Shown here piece after piece: positions 9,330-18,759 of a stretch of DNA of 64,000 nt. The notes beneath the pieces are model-generated. The model ran no database searches, was not told where the DNA came from, and saw only the letters and a program-made list of their open reading frames with translations. Each line of letters opens with the position of its first letter. Position 1 is the stretch's first letter. Source of the stretch: Thermoplasmata archaeon (GTDB lineage: Archaea > Thermoplasmatota > Thermoplasmata > RBG-16-68-12); assembly GCA_036395115.1 (NCBI GenBank), contig DASWDU010000037.1, positions 1-64,000 on the forward strand. The letters run 5' to 3'. A program made the translations under genes and the position numbers.

Positions 9330-12300
9330 GTGCACCCCCGAGCGTTCGCGGCGATCACCACTGCCGTCCTGATGTTAGTTTCGGTCAACGCGCTCTCGAA
9401 GCAGGCGACTGCCTCGGAGGTGCCGCTGGCAATGGTCGAGCCGCCGATGACGTACGGCCCGGGGTACGCGATCACGAACCTCCCGGACGGCTCCGTGCGG
9501 TTCGAATACCTGCCGACGTTCCAGCGCTGGGATGGGGCGTGGCGACCCACGAGCGCCCTCGACCGAGCCTTGGGCGAGTGGCCGTTCCTAGTCGAAGAGA
9601 GCTTGACGGACTTCCGGATCACCCGCCTCGGCCAGAGCTTCCGGCAGGTCAAGATGCCCCTCGCGACGTACGAAATCCTCTTGGACGGCGTGAAGGAGAC
9701 GTTCCCGATCATCCTCATCCCTCCTGAGCCCCTCCTCTCCGTCGTCTTCGAATCGAACTACTCCGTCGAGGTCGACGGCCTCGCGATTCGGCTCCGGGAT
9801 TCCAGCGGGGCCATCGCCTGGACGACGGCGCAGTTCCACGCGTGGGATTCGGCGGACCCGCCTCGGACGTGGGACCAGCCGATTACGTCCCTTTCTTACT
9901 CGACCGGCGTGGTGAGCCTCACCCTCAACGCGACGATGCTCGCGGAGGCCGCCTACCCGATCTTCGTCGACCCGACGTGGGTCACGAGCGCGTCGACGGG
10001 GTGGGCGAGCATTTCGACGCGGGACAACGTGACGGAGGACTACGGCGACCACAACTTCCGACTCGGCTGGTTCGCGGACAACTTCAACGACAACACGAAA
10101 GACAGCGTTTGGCTCACGGACACCGGCTCGTCGTGGGAGACAGGCGGGGCCGCACAGCTGAACCTTTCGACCCGGATCCGGGCGTCCTCAAGCCGATGGG
10201 ACACGAAGTTCCAAGGGAAAGTCACGATCACGAGCTCCTTCGCGAGCTTCCAGACCGCGCGGATGCTGTTTCGATGGCAAGACTCGCTCAACTATCACGC
10301 TTTGGAGATCGACCAGTTGAACGACATCATGGCTCTGAAGAGGGTGACCGCGGGAGCCGCGACCACGATTTGGTCCACCTCCAAGACGATCGCTCCCGGC
10401 GTGCCCTATCTCATCAAGATCGACGCCTTCGGGGGCGCCTTCACCGTCGTATGGGATGGCGCGGTCCTGTGGTCCGGGACGGACCCCGGTTCGCCGAACC
10501 CGGGCCCTACGGCGAACGTGGGGCTCGAGACGACAGGGGCCCCGATCACCGTCGACGACGTCCGAGCATGGGCTGCAGCCCTCGGGAGCGTGGAGACGGT
10601 CGTCCGAAACGCGGGCGCCAACGGGGCCGTCTCGATGCGAACGGCGCACACGGACTCCCTATTCGACCTCGTCGACCTGCAGGTCCGCTCCTCGCCCGAC
10701 AACGTCGTCTGGGGCGACCCGCAGTTCGTGAAGGCGGGCGCCAAGTCCGCGACGCTCGACGCCGACGCGTACAACATCCAGGACGACGATCGGAAACCGT
10801 ACTACCGGAGTGACGTCGTCCTCCGGAGCACGGACGACCTCTCGCCCGCGCTTTCCGAGGTCGCCACGGTCGAGGCGGCCGTCCAGACCGCGTCGTCGGA
10901 CAATTCCCAGCTCCTCGGGTACGAGCCGTGGCAGTACTACGTCGGCGGCATGGTCAACGTGGTCAACGGGAATCTCCTGCTGCAGGCCACGGACCTGCGG
11001 CTCCCTGCGAAGGGATGGAGCCTCGTGTTCACCCGATCATACAACAGCCTCAGCGGCTCGTCCGGACCGCTCGGGCTCGGATGGACGCACTCGTACAACG
11101 CTAACTTGGCGTTCCCAGGCGGGGGCGATGTAAACTTCAACGACGGCGACGGATCGACCCACTTCTTCAAGAACTTGGGCGGAGGCCGATTCGGTTCGCC
11201 GAGGGGCCTGAGCGGGACGAAGCTCATCCAGAACGGCGACCTGACGTACGCGATGTCCTCGAAGGACGGGACGAAGTGGACGTTCTCCTCGGCGGGCAAG
11301 GTGGCCGTGATGGACGATCGGAACGGGAACTCGCTCACGATGACGTACGACGGCAACGGCCGCCTGACGAAGATCGCCGACGAGTCCGGCGTCTTCCTCC
11401 TGTTGGCATACGATGCGAACGGCCGGATCATCAAGGTCGGTGACCAAAACGGCACGGTCAGCCAGCAGAGCCCGACGGCCCACACCGGCTCCTGGTCGAA
11501 CGGCCAGAACGGATTCAGTTCGAACAACTTGTACGCGACCTCCAGCACAGACGGGGCGACGCACCGTTACTCGTCGTACGGTTTCTCGGGGTCAGGGAGC
11601 GCGTGGATCACGAAAGTCGAGGCGTGCGTCGAGGCCAAGACAGCCGGAGACGACGATCTCGGCGTGAAGGTCAGCACGGACGCCGGCGTCACGTGGAGCG
11701 CGGAGCAAGTCGTGAACCTCCCGACCGCTGATACGTTCACCTGCCTCGACTTCACGTCCCATCGGTCGTCCTGGACGTGGACCGACCTGTCGAACACGAA
11801 CTTCCGCATCGAGATCCGGTACGTCAAGGTCGGCGGGACCGCGTCGACGGACTCCCTCGACTGGATCCCCGTCAAAGTCACGACGGCGAACCGATTTGTA
11901 TCGTACGCCTACGACGGTTCGGGCAACCTCGCAAGCGTGACGGATCCGCTAGGTCAATCCGAGCTGTTCCTCTATACCGCCAAGCTCGACAGATTCGTGG
12001 ATCGGGCTAACAAGAGCCTGCGGTTCGTCCGCGACGGCAGCTCGAAGACCACGGAAGTTTGGACCGGACTGTACAACCGGACGACATCCTCCATCCAGTG
12101 GGAGTTCCGGCAGTACCTGATCGCCTACGGCACGTGGCAGACCCGTCAGGCGACGGTGACGGACGCATCGGGCAACGTCACGACGATTACGTACGACCGG
12201 CTCGCGGGGCGCCCGACCCTGATCGACGGACCCCTCGCCGCCTCGGGGACCGGATGTTCTTGTTGCGGCTCGAGCGGAAACGAGAAGTGGACGATCCAAT

Positions 12301-14891
12301 GGAACGGGGAGAACAACTGGGTCTACAAGCTGGACGGCCGAGCGAGCCGCACGAAAGCCACCTGGGACGGGCGAGCGAATCCCGTACGGCAGACGGACAC
12401 CCAGGAGAAGTACACGGAGAACACGTGGCAGAACCGCGACAACGGCACCGTCTTCGATTCACTCGTAATGAAGCAACGGAACCGACGTGGGTTCACGACC
12501 TCCAACGCTTTCGACTGGGAGGGCAACCCTACCAAGACGACGGACGCGCTGGGGAATTTCACGCAGTCTGTCTACGACGCCTCCGGATTCGTGACGAAGA
12601 CGACGGACAGGCGCAACTTCAACACGACATACACGTACGACGTCCACGGGTGGCGGCTCAACACGACTGATGCTCTCGGCCACGTCACGAAGACCGAATA
12701 CGACACCGTGGGCCGGGTCGTCAAGACCACGACGGCCTTGGGCTTCGTGAGCCGCAAGGCGTACAACGCGAACGACTGGGTTGTCATCGAGACGAATCCG
12801 TTGGGCTTCACGACGAAATTCCAGTACAACGCGCGAGGGGACCGCACGGCCGTGGTGGACGCAAACGGGAACCAGACAACGTCCGTTGTCAACGTCACCT
12901 GGGGGAAGGTCCAGAAGAATTTCGAGGCGACGGGCGATGTGACGGAGAACACGTACGACAAGCTCGGTCGCCTCGGGCAGGTGAAGGATCCAGACGGCAA
13001 ACTGTGGACGTACGAATACGACAAGTTCAATCGGAAGACGAAAGAGAAGGACCCGTTCCTGCACCTCACCCAACGGGTATACGACGCCGCGGGAAACGTC
13101 GTCACGCGCATCGATGGAAACGCAAAGTACACGAACTCGACGTATGACACCTTGAACCGCCTGACCCAGGTCAGCTACCAAGACGGGAACACGTTGACGT
13201 ACGCGTACGACGCGAACGGGAACCGCATGACCGAGACCGGCTACGGCTTCACGCGGACGTCCGAGTACGATGCTCTCGACCGTCTCACGAAGATGACGTT
13301 CAACTTCGGCTCCTTCTTAAAGATCGTCCAATACACGTACGACCAGAACGGCAACCGGAAGACGATGGTCTATCCGGACGGCTTCACGGTCACGTACGTC
13401 TGGGACGCCGACAACCGGCTTGCGAACATCCAAATTACGGGGCAAACGTGGACGTTCACGTACGACGCGGACCACCGCCGCACGTCGGCGACGCATCCGA
13501 ACGGACTCCAGTTGAACGCGACGTACGACAACGCGGGACGCCTCACGGCGATCCGATCGAAGGACGCTGGGTCGACCGTCGAGGGATTCACGTACACGTA
13601 CGACAAAGTCGCAAACCGGAAGACGCAGGGACAAGAAGCGAACAGCACGAGTCTATCCTTCGCATACGACAAGGAGTACGAGCTCAATACGACGACATAC
13701 GAGGCCGGATCGAAGGCGTACTACCAGTACGACGCGAACGACAACCGCCTGTTCCGGAACGAGACGGGGAAGCAGACGAAGTACTTCTACGGCGTGGATT
13801 CATCGATCTCCCGGCGGGAGGAGTACGCGGGCGGGAGCCTGCGCGTCACGAACAACTACACGTACGACTCGAACGGCAACCGCGTCCAGAACGTCAAGGC
13901 CGTGATCGGGCAAGGCACGACGACGTACAACTACCAGTACGACCTCGAGAACCGACTCGTCAAGGTCCTCTCGGGGAACACAGAGATTACGTCGTACGCG
14001 TACTTCTCCGACGGCTCCCGAATCCGGCGAACGGCCTCAGGCGTGGCGACGTACTTCCTTTACGACTTCCGGGACTTCAACGGCTACAACGACATCATCG
14101 CGGAGTACGACACCTCCGGGAACATGGTCGCCCGCTACGTCCACGGCCCCGGCGACGACGAGCCCTTGGCGATGTCCCGTGGCGGCTCGTGGTACTACTA
14201 CCACATCGACGGCCTCGGCAGCGTGACGATGCTCACCCGCGCCGACAAGACGGTCGCGAACCGTTATGTGTACGACGATTTCGGAGGCTTCCGGTCGCGA
14301 ACCGAGGCGGTCGCGAACCCGTACACTTATACGGGGCGGGAGTACGACTCCGCCGTCGACCTGATCTTCTACCGGGCGAGGTACTACGACCCACTCACTG
14401 GGCGGTTCCTGACGAGGGACCCAGCGGGGATCGTGGACGGGGCGAACGTGTACGTGTACACGGGGAACAATCCAGTGAATCGCGTCGACCCAAGCGGCTT
14501 GTGCGGCTTCTGGGATATTGGCTGCGTCATCCGTGAAAACTTTTGCATGATCAGCTGCTCGTTCCTGCTCGGGCTGGGCGTCGCCGCTGTTGCAGCCGCC
14601 GGGGCAGCGAAGGCATGCTACGGGAACATATACTGCATTTTCGGCATAACGGCCCTCGCGGGGTTCTTCGCTGCTCCCGCGATTGGCGCGGCTTGCGCAG
14701 CTTTGTGCCACGCTCCGATAGGCGTCGGATTGCTAACGGGCTTGGTAACCTGGGCGTTCATCATGGCCTGCGTTCCTGCGCTGTGGTGGGACCCTCTAGC
14801 ACTTGCGATCTGCATTGGTCTGGAACTCTTGATTGGAGCGGTCTATGCCGCAATGCTTGCCAATCTTGCTCCTTACGGGGTCTATCCCTGA
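9330..14891 (+). CDS. Rhs/YD-repeat exported polymorphic-toxin-like protein 1
   Basis: About 1,853 residues. The GTG at 9330 has GGAGG 8 nt upstream and opens a signal peptide (VHPRAFAAITTAVLMLVSVN). The order is: an N-terminal beta domain, a concanavalin-like region (DNFNDNTKDSVW..., about 250-420), and a DUF6531-like entry to the Rhs shell (GGMVNVVNGNLLLQATDLRL). A long series of YD repeats (YDANGR-type) follows, then the Rhs core end (YYDPLTGRFLTRDPAG...NPVNRVDPSG). After DPSG, at 14499, a unique 130-residue tip begins: Cys- and Ala/Gly-rich with several hydrophobic segments. In known Rhs proteins the shell encapsulates a toxic tip; here a membrane-active tip is an inference. A membrane-protein gene (candidate immunity) follows at 14999. 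Confidence 0.88.
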   Translation: MHPRAFAAITTAVLMLVSVNALSKQATASEVPLAMVEPPMTYGPGYAITNLPDGSVRFEYLPTFQRWDGAWRPTSALDRALGEWPFLVEESLTDFRITRLGQSFRQVKMPLATYEILLDGVKETFPIILIPPEPLLSVVFESNYSVEVDGLAIRLRDSSGAIAWTTAQFHAWDSADPPRTWDQPITSLSYSTGVVSLTLNATMLAEAAYPIFVDPTWVTSASTGWASISTRDNVTEDYGDHNFRLGWFADNFNDNTKDSVWLTDTGSSWETGGAAQLNLSTRIRASSSRWDTKFQGKVTITSSFASFQTARMLFRWQDSLNYHALEIDQLNDIMALKRVTAGAATTIWSTSKTIAPGVPYLIKIDAFGGAFTVVWDGAVLWSGTDPGSPNPGPTANVGLETTGAPITVDDVRAWAAALGSVETVVRNAGANGAVSMRTAHTDSLFDLVDLQVRSSPDNVVWGDPQFVKAGAKSATLDADAYNIQDDDRKPYYRSDVVLRSTDDLSPALSEVATVEAAVQTASSDNSQLLGYEPWQYYVGGMVNVVNGNLLLQATDLRLPAKGWSLVFTRSYNSLSGSSGPLGLGWTHSYNANLAFPGGGDVNFNDGDGSTHFFKNLGGGRFGSPRGLSGTKLIQNGDLTYAMSSKDGTKWTFSSAGKVAVMDDRNGNSLTMTYDGNGRLTKIADESGVFLLLAYDANGRIIKVGDQNGTVSQQSPTAHTGSWSNGQNGFSSNNLYATSSTDGATHRYSSYGFSGSGSAWITKVEACVEAKTAGDDDLGVKVSTDAGVTWSAEQVVNLPTADTFTCLDFTSHRSSWTWTDLSNTNFRIEIRYVKVGGTASTDSLDWIPVKVTTANRFVSYAYDGSGNLASVTDPLGQSELFLYTAKLDRFVDRANKSLRFVRDGSSKTTEVWTGLYNRTTSSIQWEFRQYLIAYGTWQTRQATVTDASGNVTTITYDRLAGRPTLIDGPLAASGTGCSCCGSSGNEKWTIQWNGENNWVYKLDGRASRTKATWDGRANPVRQTDTQEKYTENTWQNRDNGTVFDSLVMKQRNRRGFTTSNAFDWEGNPTKTTDALGNFTQSVYDASGFVTKTTDRRNFNTTYTYDVHGWRLNTTDALGHVTKTEYDTVGRVVKTTTALGFVSRKAYNANDWVVIETNPLGFTTKFQYNARGDRTAVVDANGNQTTSVVNVTWGKVQKNFEATGDVTENTYDKLGRLGQVKDPDGKLWTYEYDKFNRKTKEKDPFLHLTQRVYDAAGNVVTRIDGNAKYTNSTYDTLNRLTQVSYQDGNTLTYAYDANGNRMTETGYGFTRTSEYDALDRLTKMTFNFGSFLKIVQYTYDQNGNRKTMVYPDGFTVTYVWDADNRLANIQITGQTWTFTYDADHRRTSATHPNGLQLNATYDNAGRLTAIRSKDAGSTVEGFTYTYDKVANRKTQGQEANSTSLSFAYDKEYELNTTTYEAGSKAYYQYDANDNRLFRNETGKQTKYFYGVDSSISRREEYAGGSLRVTNNYTYDSNGNRVQNVKAVIGQGTTTYNYQYDLENRLVKVLSGNTEITSYAYFSDGSRIRRTASGVATYFLYDFRDFNGYNDIIAEYDTSGNMVARYVHGPGDDEPLAMSRGGSWYYYHIDGLGSVTMLTRADKTVANRYVYDDFGGFRSRTEAVANPYTYTGREYDSAVDLIFYRARYYDPLTGRFLTRDPAGIVDGANVYVYTGNNPVNRVDPSGLCGFWDIGCVIRENFCMISCSFLLGLGVAAVAAAGAAKACYGNIYCIFGITALAGFFAAPAIGAACAALCHAPIGVGLLTGLVTWAFIMACVPALWWDPLALAICIGLELLIGAVYAAMLANLAPYGVYP

Positions 14892-14998
14892 CACGGCATC
14901 TCGATCAGAGCCCGGCGCAACAGGTCGAAGCGGCAAGCGCACTAAAGTGTCCAAGCATCGGCAATGCCCAGATGTTCCCGTCTTTGGTGTGATTCCCG

Positions 14999-15559
14999 AT
15001 GACAGATGGCGGCGCGAATCGTTCCAGCATCGGATTCCGCTTGTCCAGACGCATGTGGCGGTCATACGCGCCGCTCACCGTAGTCGCTGCAGCCATCTGC
15101 TTCTCGTACTTCGTCCTGCCCTCTCCACGAAGTGAGACGTGGGAAATCTTGTTCGTCGCGCTACGCTTCGGTGCAATTGGCTTCTTCTCCGTCACGCTTG
15201 GTTTGTTGGTATTAGGGCTTCGAGTGCGCAAGGTTTCGGTCGACGCGAAAAGTGTGCACTGGGAAGGCCGGTTCGGGGGAATGTTGGACTTGCAATGGGC
15301 TGACGTGGGGCGACTCGAATTCGCCGAGCTGCCGAAAGGTCCTCTTGCTCTTCTCACTAGGAGTCCACATATCATCATGATCGGTGTGTTCGGAAAGGCG
15401 GGAACGCTCAAGGTGTCGATGAGGCCGCGGGCGGATTTTGGTCGGGTGGATGGAGAGTCGCTCGAGTCTGCCGTGTTCTCCCAGGCACGCGAACATGGAG
15501 TTGAAGTGAAAAGAGTGGATTACCGAGATGTTAGACGCTGGAGAGGGTCTAACGAGTAG
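14999..15559 (+). CDS. Membrane protein with PH-like C-terminal region, candidate immunity protein for Rhs tip 1
   Basis: A 186-residue protein starting 108 bp after the Rhs stop. It has two adjacent membrane spans (LTVVAAAICFSYFVLP and LRFGAIGFFSVTLGLLVLGL). A cytoplasmic-looking region follows with beta-strand pattern (VSVDAKSVHWEGRFGGMLDLQWADVGRLEF), resembling membrane-tethered PH domains. In Rhs systems the gene directly after the tip normally neutralises it, and every other Rhs tip here is also followed by a small membrane protein gene. Immunity is therefore inferred from position and pattern only. Base composition is lower in GC than the Rhs shell. Confidence 0.6.
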   Translation: MTDGGANRSSIGFRLSRRMWRSYAPLTVVAAAICFSYFVLPSPRSETWEILFVALRFGAIGFFSVTLGLLVLGLRVRKVSVDAKSVHWEGRFGGMLDLQWADVGRLEFAELPKGPLALLTRSPHIIMIGVFGKAGTLKVSMRPRADFGRVDGESLESAVFSQAREHGVEVKRVDYRDVRRWRGSNE

Positions 15560-15617
15560 AAGTGCTGGGCCGATGAGTTGCTAGCGCAGTTTTGCAACGT
15601 CCACGACCAAGACGTAC

Positions 15618-15709
15618 GGGCTAGAAGCTTACGGAAGAAAACGATTCTTATTCGGCCTCGTGTCACCTCTTCTTCTTGGCGTACACATCACGGTCGCGGC
15701 TATCTTCTG
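15618..15709 (+). repeat. Dispersed 92-bp repeat, copy 1 (gene remnant)
   Basis: About 92 bp with a close second copy at 25745-25835. Here the open frame reads YGLEAYGRKRFLFGLVSPLL then LGVHITVAAIFC, which looks like part of a membrane protein. There is no start codon (an in-frame stop lies just upstream) and the frame ends soon after. The rest of 15560-15856 holds only a short open stretch ending QRLYFAFRAHAKK. Best read as a decayed membrane-protein gene, possibly an old immunity gene. Confidence 0.5.
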
Positions 15710-15856
15710 TGGTGCAACCTCAACGTTCTTGGCATTCCCCTCGCACTGAGTATGGACAGCGGCTGTACTTTGCCTTCAGGGCACACGCGAAGAAGCCGTT
15801 GAAGCGGAAACCGTGATGAGCGGCGTTCCGCGCACGGTGAACTCCATCAGGAGAAA

Positions 15857-16019
15857 CGCGTGACGCCGAAAACAGAGTGGTCATCGTCTACTGCCACAGC
15901 GGTCGTCGCACACGTGGTTCGTCCTGAAGTACCTCCTCGGCTACCCGAACGTCCGGAACTACGACGGCTCCTGGACGGAGTGGGGGAACCTCGTGCGGAC
16001 GCCAATCGAGAAGCCGTGA
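15857..16019 (+). repeat. Rhodanese 3'-end copy A
   Basis: Matches the rhodanese gene from about codon 227 to its stop. The Cys loop is damaged by a 9-base deletion (tactgccac-agcggtcg). The last 90 bp carry two mismatches to the intact gene, and the TGA is kept. It uses tcg for the Ser codon before His, where the intact gene has tcc; most other copies share this. Confidence 0.85.
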
Positions 16020-16062
16020 GACCCGTCTCTCGGGACCAGCCTGCCCCCATCGGCCGCAGCTT

Positions 16063-16488
16063 TCACAGGGCGCTCAAGAGCGACTTGACCTCAGCTGTGC
16101 CCAGAATCCGGGACCGCGATAACAACCGAGGTTCAGAGAAGTCTTTCGTGTTGAAGGTCCAGATGCCTTCGTTGTCCACGGCGAGGGCGAGCGCGACGAC
16201 AGGGACGTCATCGGGATCGCGAATCAGACCTGCGGCCTCGTCTTCCTTTTCCTTGTACGCGGACCTCGGGACGACGCTGACGAATTCGTCGGTGAGGAGA
16301 TCGAGAGCCTCCTTAACGAGGGTCTCCGGAACTTTCTTGCGGTTCCAATCGTCCCGGTTCTCCCACACCTCGCGGACGCACGCCTCCGCAGTCATGAAGA
16401 CGCCGGGACGGCGGAGAATCAGCTCCCGCACGATGCCACGCTGTATCAGGGCCGCAACGATCACGTTCGTGTCGACGATGATGTTCAA
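16063..16488 (-). CDS. vapC: VapC-type PIN-domain ribonuclease toxin
   Basis: About 141 residues, predicted endoribonuclease of a type II toxin-antitoxin pair. The TTG at 16488 is chosen because it overlaps the vapB stop (TTGA) and gives the usual PIN start LNIIVDTNVIVAAL; a GTG at 16512 is possible. Acidic PIN residues are present: D in VDTNV, E in AEACVREVWEN, the D pair in IRDPDDVPVVALAL, and the late motif GIWTFNTKDF. It is encoded downstream of its antitoxin, between rhodanese copies A and B, as a compact cargo unit on the opposite strand. A truncated close relative is at 36115-36198. Confidence 0.85.
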   Translation of the reverse strand: MNIIVDTNVIVAALIQRGIVRELILRRPGVFMTAEACVREVWENRDDWNRKKVPETLVKEALDLLTDEFVSVVPRSAYKEKEDEAAGLIRDPDDVPVVALALAVDNEGIWTFNTKDFSEPRLLSRSRILGTAEVKSLLSAL

Positions 16489-16730
16489 CGGCGAGCCTTC
16501 TTGGACCGCCACTCCCGGACCATGTCGACGATGTCATCTTCCCGGACGCCCTCGACGGTCAGGCGATCGAGAAGTCCTGCCGCCCGCTTCCGCTTCGCGT
16601 CTTCGAGGGCCTTCCGGATTTGCGCCCGGAACCACTCGTTCCTCGTCTTGAATCCCTCGGTCGAGAGGATTCGATCTAGGGCTTGGAGGAGTTCCCTCTC
16701 AACGCGGAACAGGACTTGTGTTTCGGCCAC
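16485..16730 (-). CDS. vapB: VapB-type ribbon-helix-helix antitoxin
   Basis: An 81-residue protein (GTG 16730). The N-terminal strand AETQVLFRVERELLQALDRI then GFKTRNEWFRAQIRKAL is the classic RHH fold for operator binding. The C-terminal half (LTVEGVREDDIVDMVREWRS) should wrap the toxin. The stop overlaps the vapC start. The promoter region contains GATATC-N5-GATATC (16738-16754), shared with the second copy of this antitoxin at 36195-36440, so autorepression there is likely. Confidence 0.85.
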   Translation of the reverse strand: MAETQVLFRVERELLQALDRILSTEGFKTRNEWFRAQIRKALEDAKRKRAAGLLDRLTVEGVREDDIVDMVREWRSKKARR

Positions 16731-16737
16731 GAAAATA

Positions 16738-16754
16738 GATATCTAGATGATATC
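16738..16754. promoter_or_regulatory. Predicted VapB operator (GATATC-N5-GATATC)
   Basis: Two GATATC hexamers five bases apart, directly before the antitoxin start and next to a TATA-like ttaaatg on the minus strand. The same arrangement with a different spacer sequence recurs before the second antitoxin copy (36448-36464). That conservation argues for a bound site. Confidence 0.55.
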
Positions 16755-16822
16755 ATTTAAGCTTTGCGTTTTGCACTCCCACGATGGGGATGTTCCAAGT
16801 GGGAGGCGATCTCAACGTCCTC

Positions 16823-17001
16823 CACGAGCCGAAAGGCGTGACGCCGGACAGAGAAGTCATCGCCTACTGCCGGATCGGCGAGCGCTCCTCGCACACGTGG
16901 TTCGTCCTGAAGCACCTCCTCGGCTACCCGGACGTCCGGAACTACGACGGCTCCTGGACGGAGTGGGGGAACCTCGTCGGACGCCGATCGAGAAGTCGTG
17001 A
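16823..17001 (+). repeat. Rhodanese 3'-end copy B
   Basis: Matches from about codon 224 (EPKGVTP) to the stop. The Cys loop [12 protein letters not shown] is intact at the protein level. A one-base deletion in cctcgt-cggacg shifts the frame shortly before the end. Several synonymous differences from the intact gene are seen, as expected for a copy that diverged as coding sequence in another lineage. It directly follows the VapBC unit. Confidence 0.87.
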
Positions 17002-17059
17002 TCGGTCGGCCAGGCCTGAAAGCCATCCATCGCCTTCGGGTGACCGAACCGGGGAGCCA

Positions 17060-17659
17060 CTAATGCCCTGGTTTCCGCGCCGCCACGACGACGCTCTCCG
17101 CCCCGAACGTCTTCGTGATTCGCTTTGTGCTCTCGGAGGACGACCGAGAGAAATAATCGAGTCGCTTCAGGATCCGTACGTCGTGGAACCCTGCCGACCC
17201 GATCGTTTCTAGGTACTCCGGCTCCACGGCAGCGCCCCCGATGCAGTCCGCCCAGAGTTGCGGGTTCAGTCCACAGACGTCGCCAACGTCCGACTGCACG
17301 ACGATGTCCGCAAGTTGCAGGCGCCCGCCGGGTTTCAGGACGCGGTAGATCTCGCGGAACGCGGAGGACTTGTCCGGCACGAGGTTCAGCACCCCGTTGC
17401 TCGTCACGACGTCCACGCTGCCATCCGGGAGCGGGATGCGCGTCGCGTCCCCCTCCAGGATTCGGACGTTCTTCACTCCCATCCGCTCGATGTTCGACTG
17501 CGCCTTGGCGATCATCGCGGGAGTGATGTCGAGGCCGTACACGTTCCCGGATGACCCGACCTTCAAGGAGGCGAACAGGATGTCCGTCCCGGAGCCAGAT
17601 CCGATGTCAAGCACGGTGTCGCCTGGCCGCATCGACTCCGCCAGGTGTGGGTACCCCAC
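17060..17659 (-). CDS. SAM-dependent methyltransferase (ArsM/UbiE-like), N-terminal part separated by a frameshift
   Basis: About 199 residues of a class I methyltransferase. Motif I is [16 protein letters not shown] and motif [36 protein letters not shown] follows. It resembles arsenite-methyltransferase/UbiE-like enzymes, but the Cys residues needed for arsenite binding are not evident, so the substrate is open. GTG 17659 is only the first in-frame start. The frame upstream of a single missing base near 17690 encodes the expected N-terminal lead ([18 protein letters not shown]) in continuity with the DsbA-like protein. The authentic product was probably a fusion. Confidence 0.75.
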   Translation of the reverse strand: MGYPHLAESMRPGDTVLDIGSGSGTDILFASLKVGSSGNVYGLDITPAMIAKAQSNIERMGVKNVRILEGDATRIPLPDGSVDVVTSNGVLNLVPDKSSAFREIYRVLKPGGRLQLADIVVQSDVGDVCGLNPQLWADCIGGAAVEPEYLETIGSAGFHDVRILKRLDYFSRSSSESTKRITKTFGAESVVVAARKPGH

Positions 17660-18726
17660 GCCGGCGAAGGACTCCGTGGCGGTCGGCGGCAGCTTCCGAA
17701 GGTTTCCTCCGGATAGCCGAGATACCGGAGCGCGTCGAGGCCCAGCGGAAAGTGGTATGCTTTGTCCGGCCGCGTCGCGACCTCCGTATATAGAGATTGC
17801 ACAGCCTCCGTGACAATCGGCTTGAGGTCCGACAGACTCTCGACCTGGACCTCGGGAGGCACGTGGGAGACCCTCACGAGCTCCATCGGGAGCTTCTCTA
17901 CCTTCTTGTCGGCCCAGCGCCAGGCGGCGATCCCGTCGAAGGCATGCGCGGTCAGCAAACCCGCCGCCGCTAGGGTCTCTAGTCGATGTCGCGCGTCCTC
18001 GTCGGGAATCCGGAAAACTTCCGCAATCTCGTGAGCGGGGGTGAGGGCCCGGTGATGCTCCACATAGTCCAGGATGTCCGCCGGGCTCCGCTTCGGGAGG
18101 CCCGGCGCGAGGTCATCGATGATTGTCTCGAACGGCTTGGCGGTGAAGACCTCGCCTTCGATGACTTGCCGCCCATCGCGGTTCCGGACGAGGAGGGAGA
18201 GGAAGTTCACACCGCTCCGGTGCATCTCGTCCCGGTCCACGTCAAGGGCCTTTGCGACCGCCTCGGAGTGGGAATCTTTCCTCACCCGGCGCCCATCCAG
18301 GCCAATCTCCTCCGCGAGGCGAATGATCTCGTCGTCGGTTGCGGCTCGGCATTCGAGCCCGAAGGCTTCCATCATGCGACGCAGATATCGAGGCGCGAGT
18401 TCCTCGGACTGAAGCTGGGCAGCCTTGAAGGCACGGCATGCGGGATACGAACTCGTCGCACCCGTCCGAAAGTAGTAGTCCGGCCGGATGGGCATCTTCG
18501 TCAGCTCGATCGACTCGTGAATCCATTCCACCGTCGAGCGTTGGTCCACATCGTACTCCTCCATCCATCCCTGGAGGCTCTCGAACTGGCCGCCCATCTT
18601 GTACGTGACCTTCAGGTTCTCCCCGTAGACCTCCTTCAGTCGGTGGAGGACCGGCTCGAGGCCCCACGACCACCAGCACCACGGATCCGCGAAATGAACG
18701 ATCTCGACGGGCGATTCCGTTTTCAA
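17563..18726 (-). CDS. DsbA/FrnE-like thioredoxin-fold protein with wHTH domain, frameshifted at its 3' end
   Basis: Residues 1-215 are DsbA/FrnE-like (HFADPWCWWSWGLEPVL near the N-terminus). The usual CxxC is reduced to a single Cys in PWCWWS, so redox chemistry would be atypical. About residues 215-270 form a winged helix (ADILDYVEHHRALTPAHEIA..RHRLETLAAAGLL). The next segment (LKPIVTEAVQSLYTEVATRP) is the lead-in normally found before the methyltransferase core. After YLGYPEETF the frame turns to nonsense (GSCRRPPRSPSP). Restoring one base near 17690 joins it to the methyltransferase. Either a real pseudogene or a sequencing error. Confidence 0.7.
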   Translation of the reverse strand: MKTESPVEIVHFADPWCWWSWGLEPVLHRLKEVYGENLKVTYKMGGQFESLQGWMEEYDVDQRSTVEWIHESIELTKMPIRPDYYFRTGATSSYPACRAFKAAQLQSEELAPRYLRRMMEAFGLECRAATDDEIIRLAEEIGLDGRRVRKDSHSEAVAKALDVDRDEMHRSGVNFLSLLVRNRDGRQVIEGEVFTAKPFETIIDDLAPGLPKRSPADILDYVEHHRALTPAHEIAEVFRIPDEDARHRLETLAAAGLLTAHAFDGIAAWRWADKKVEKLPMELVRVSHVPPEVQVESLSDLKPIVTEAVQSLYTEVATRPDKAYHFPLGLDALRYLGYPEETFGSCRRPPRSPSPAWGTHTWRSRCGQATPCLTSDLAPGRTSCSPP

Positions 18727-18759
18727 CTCCTCAACCCCCGCCGAGTGATTCGTGAAGGG

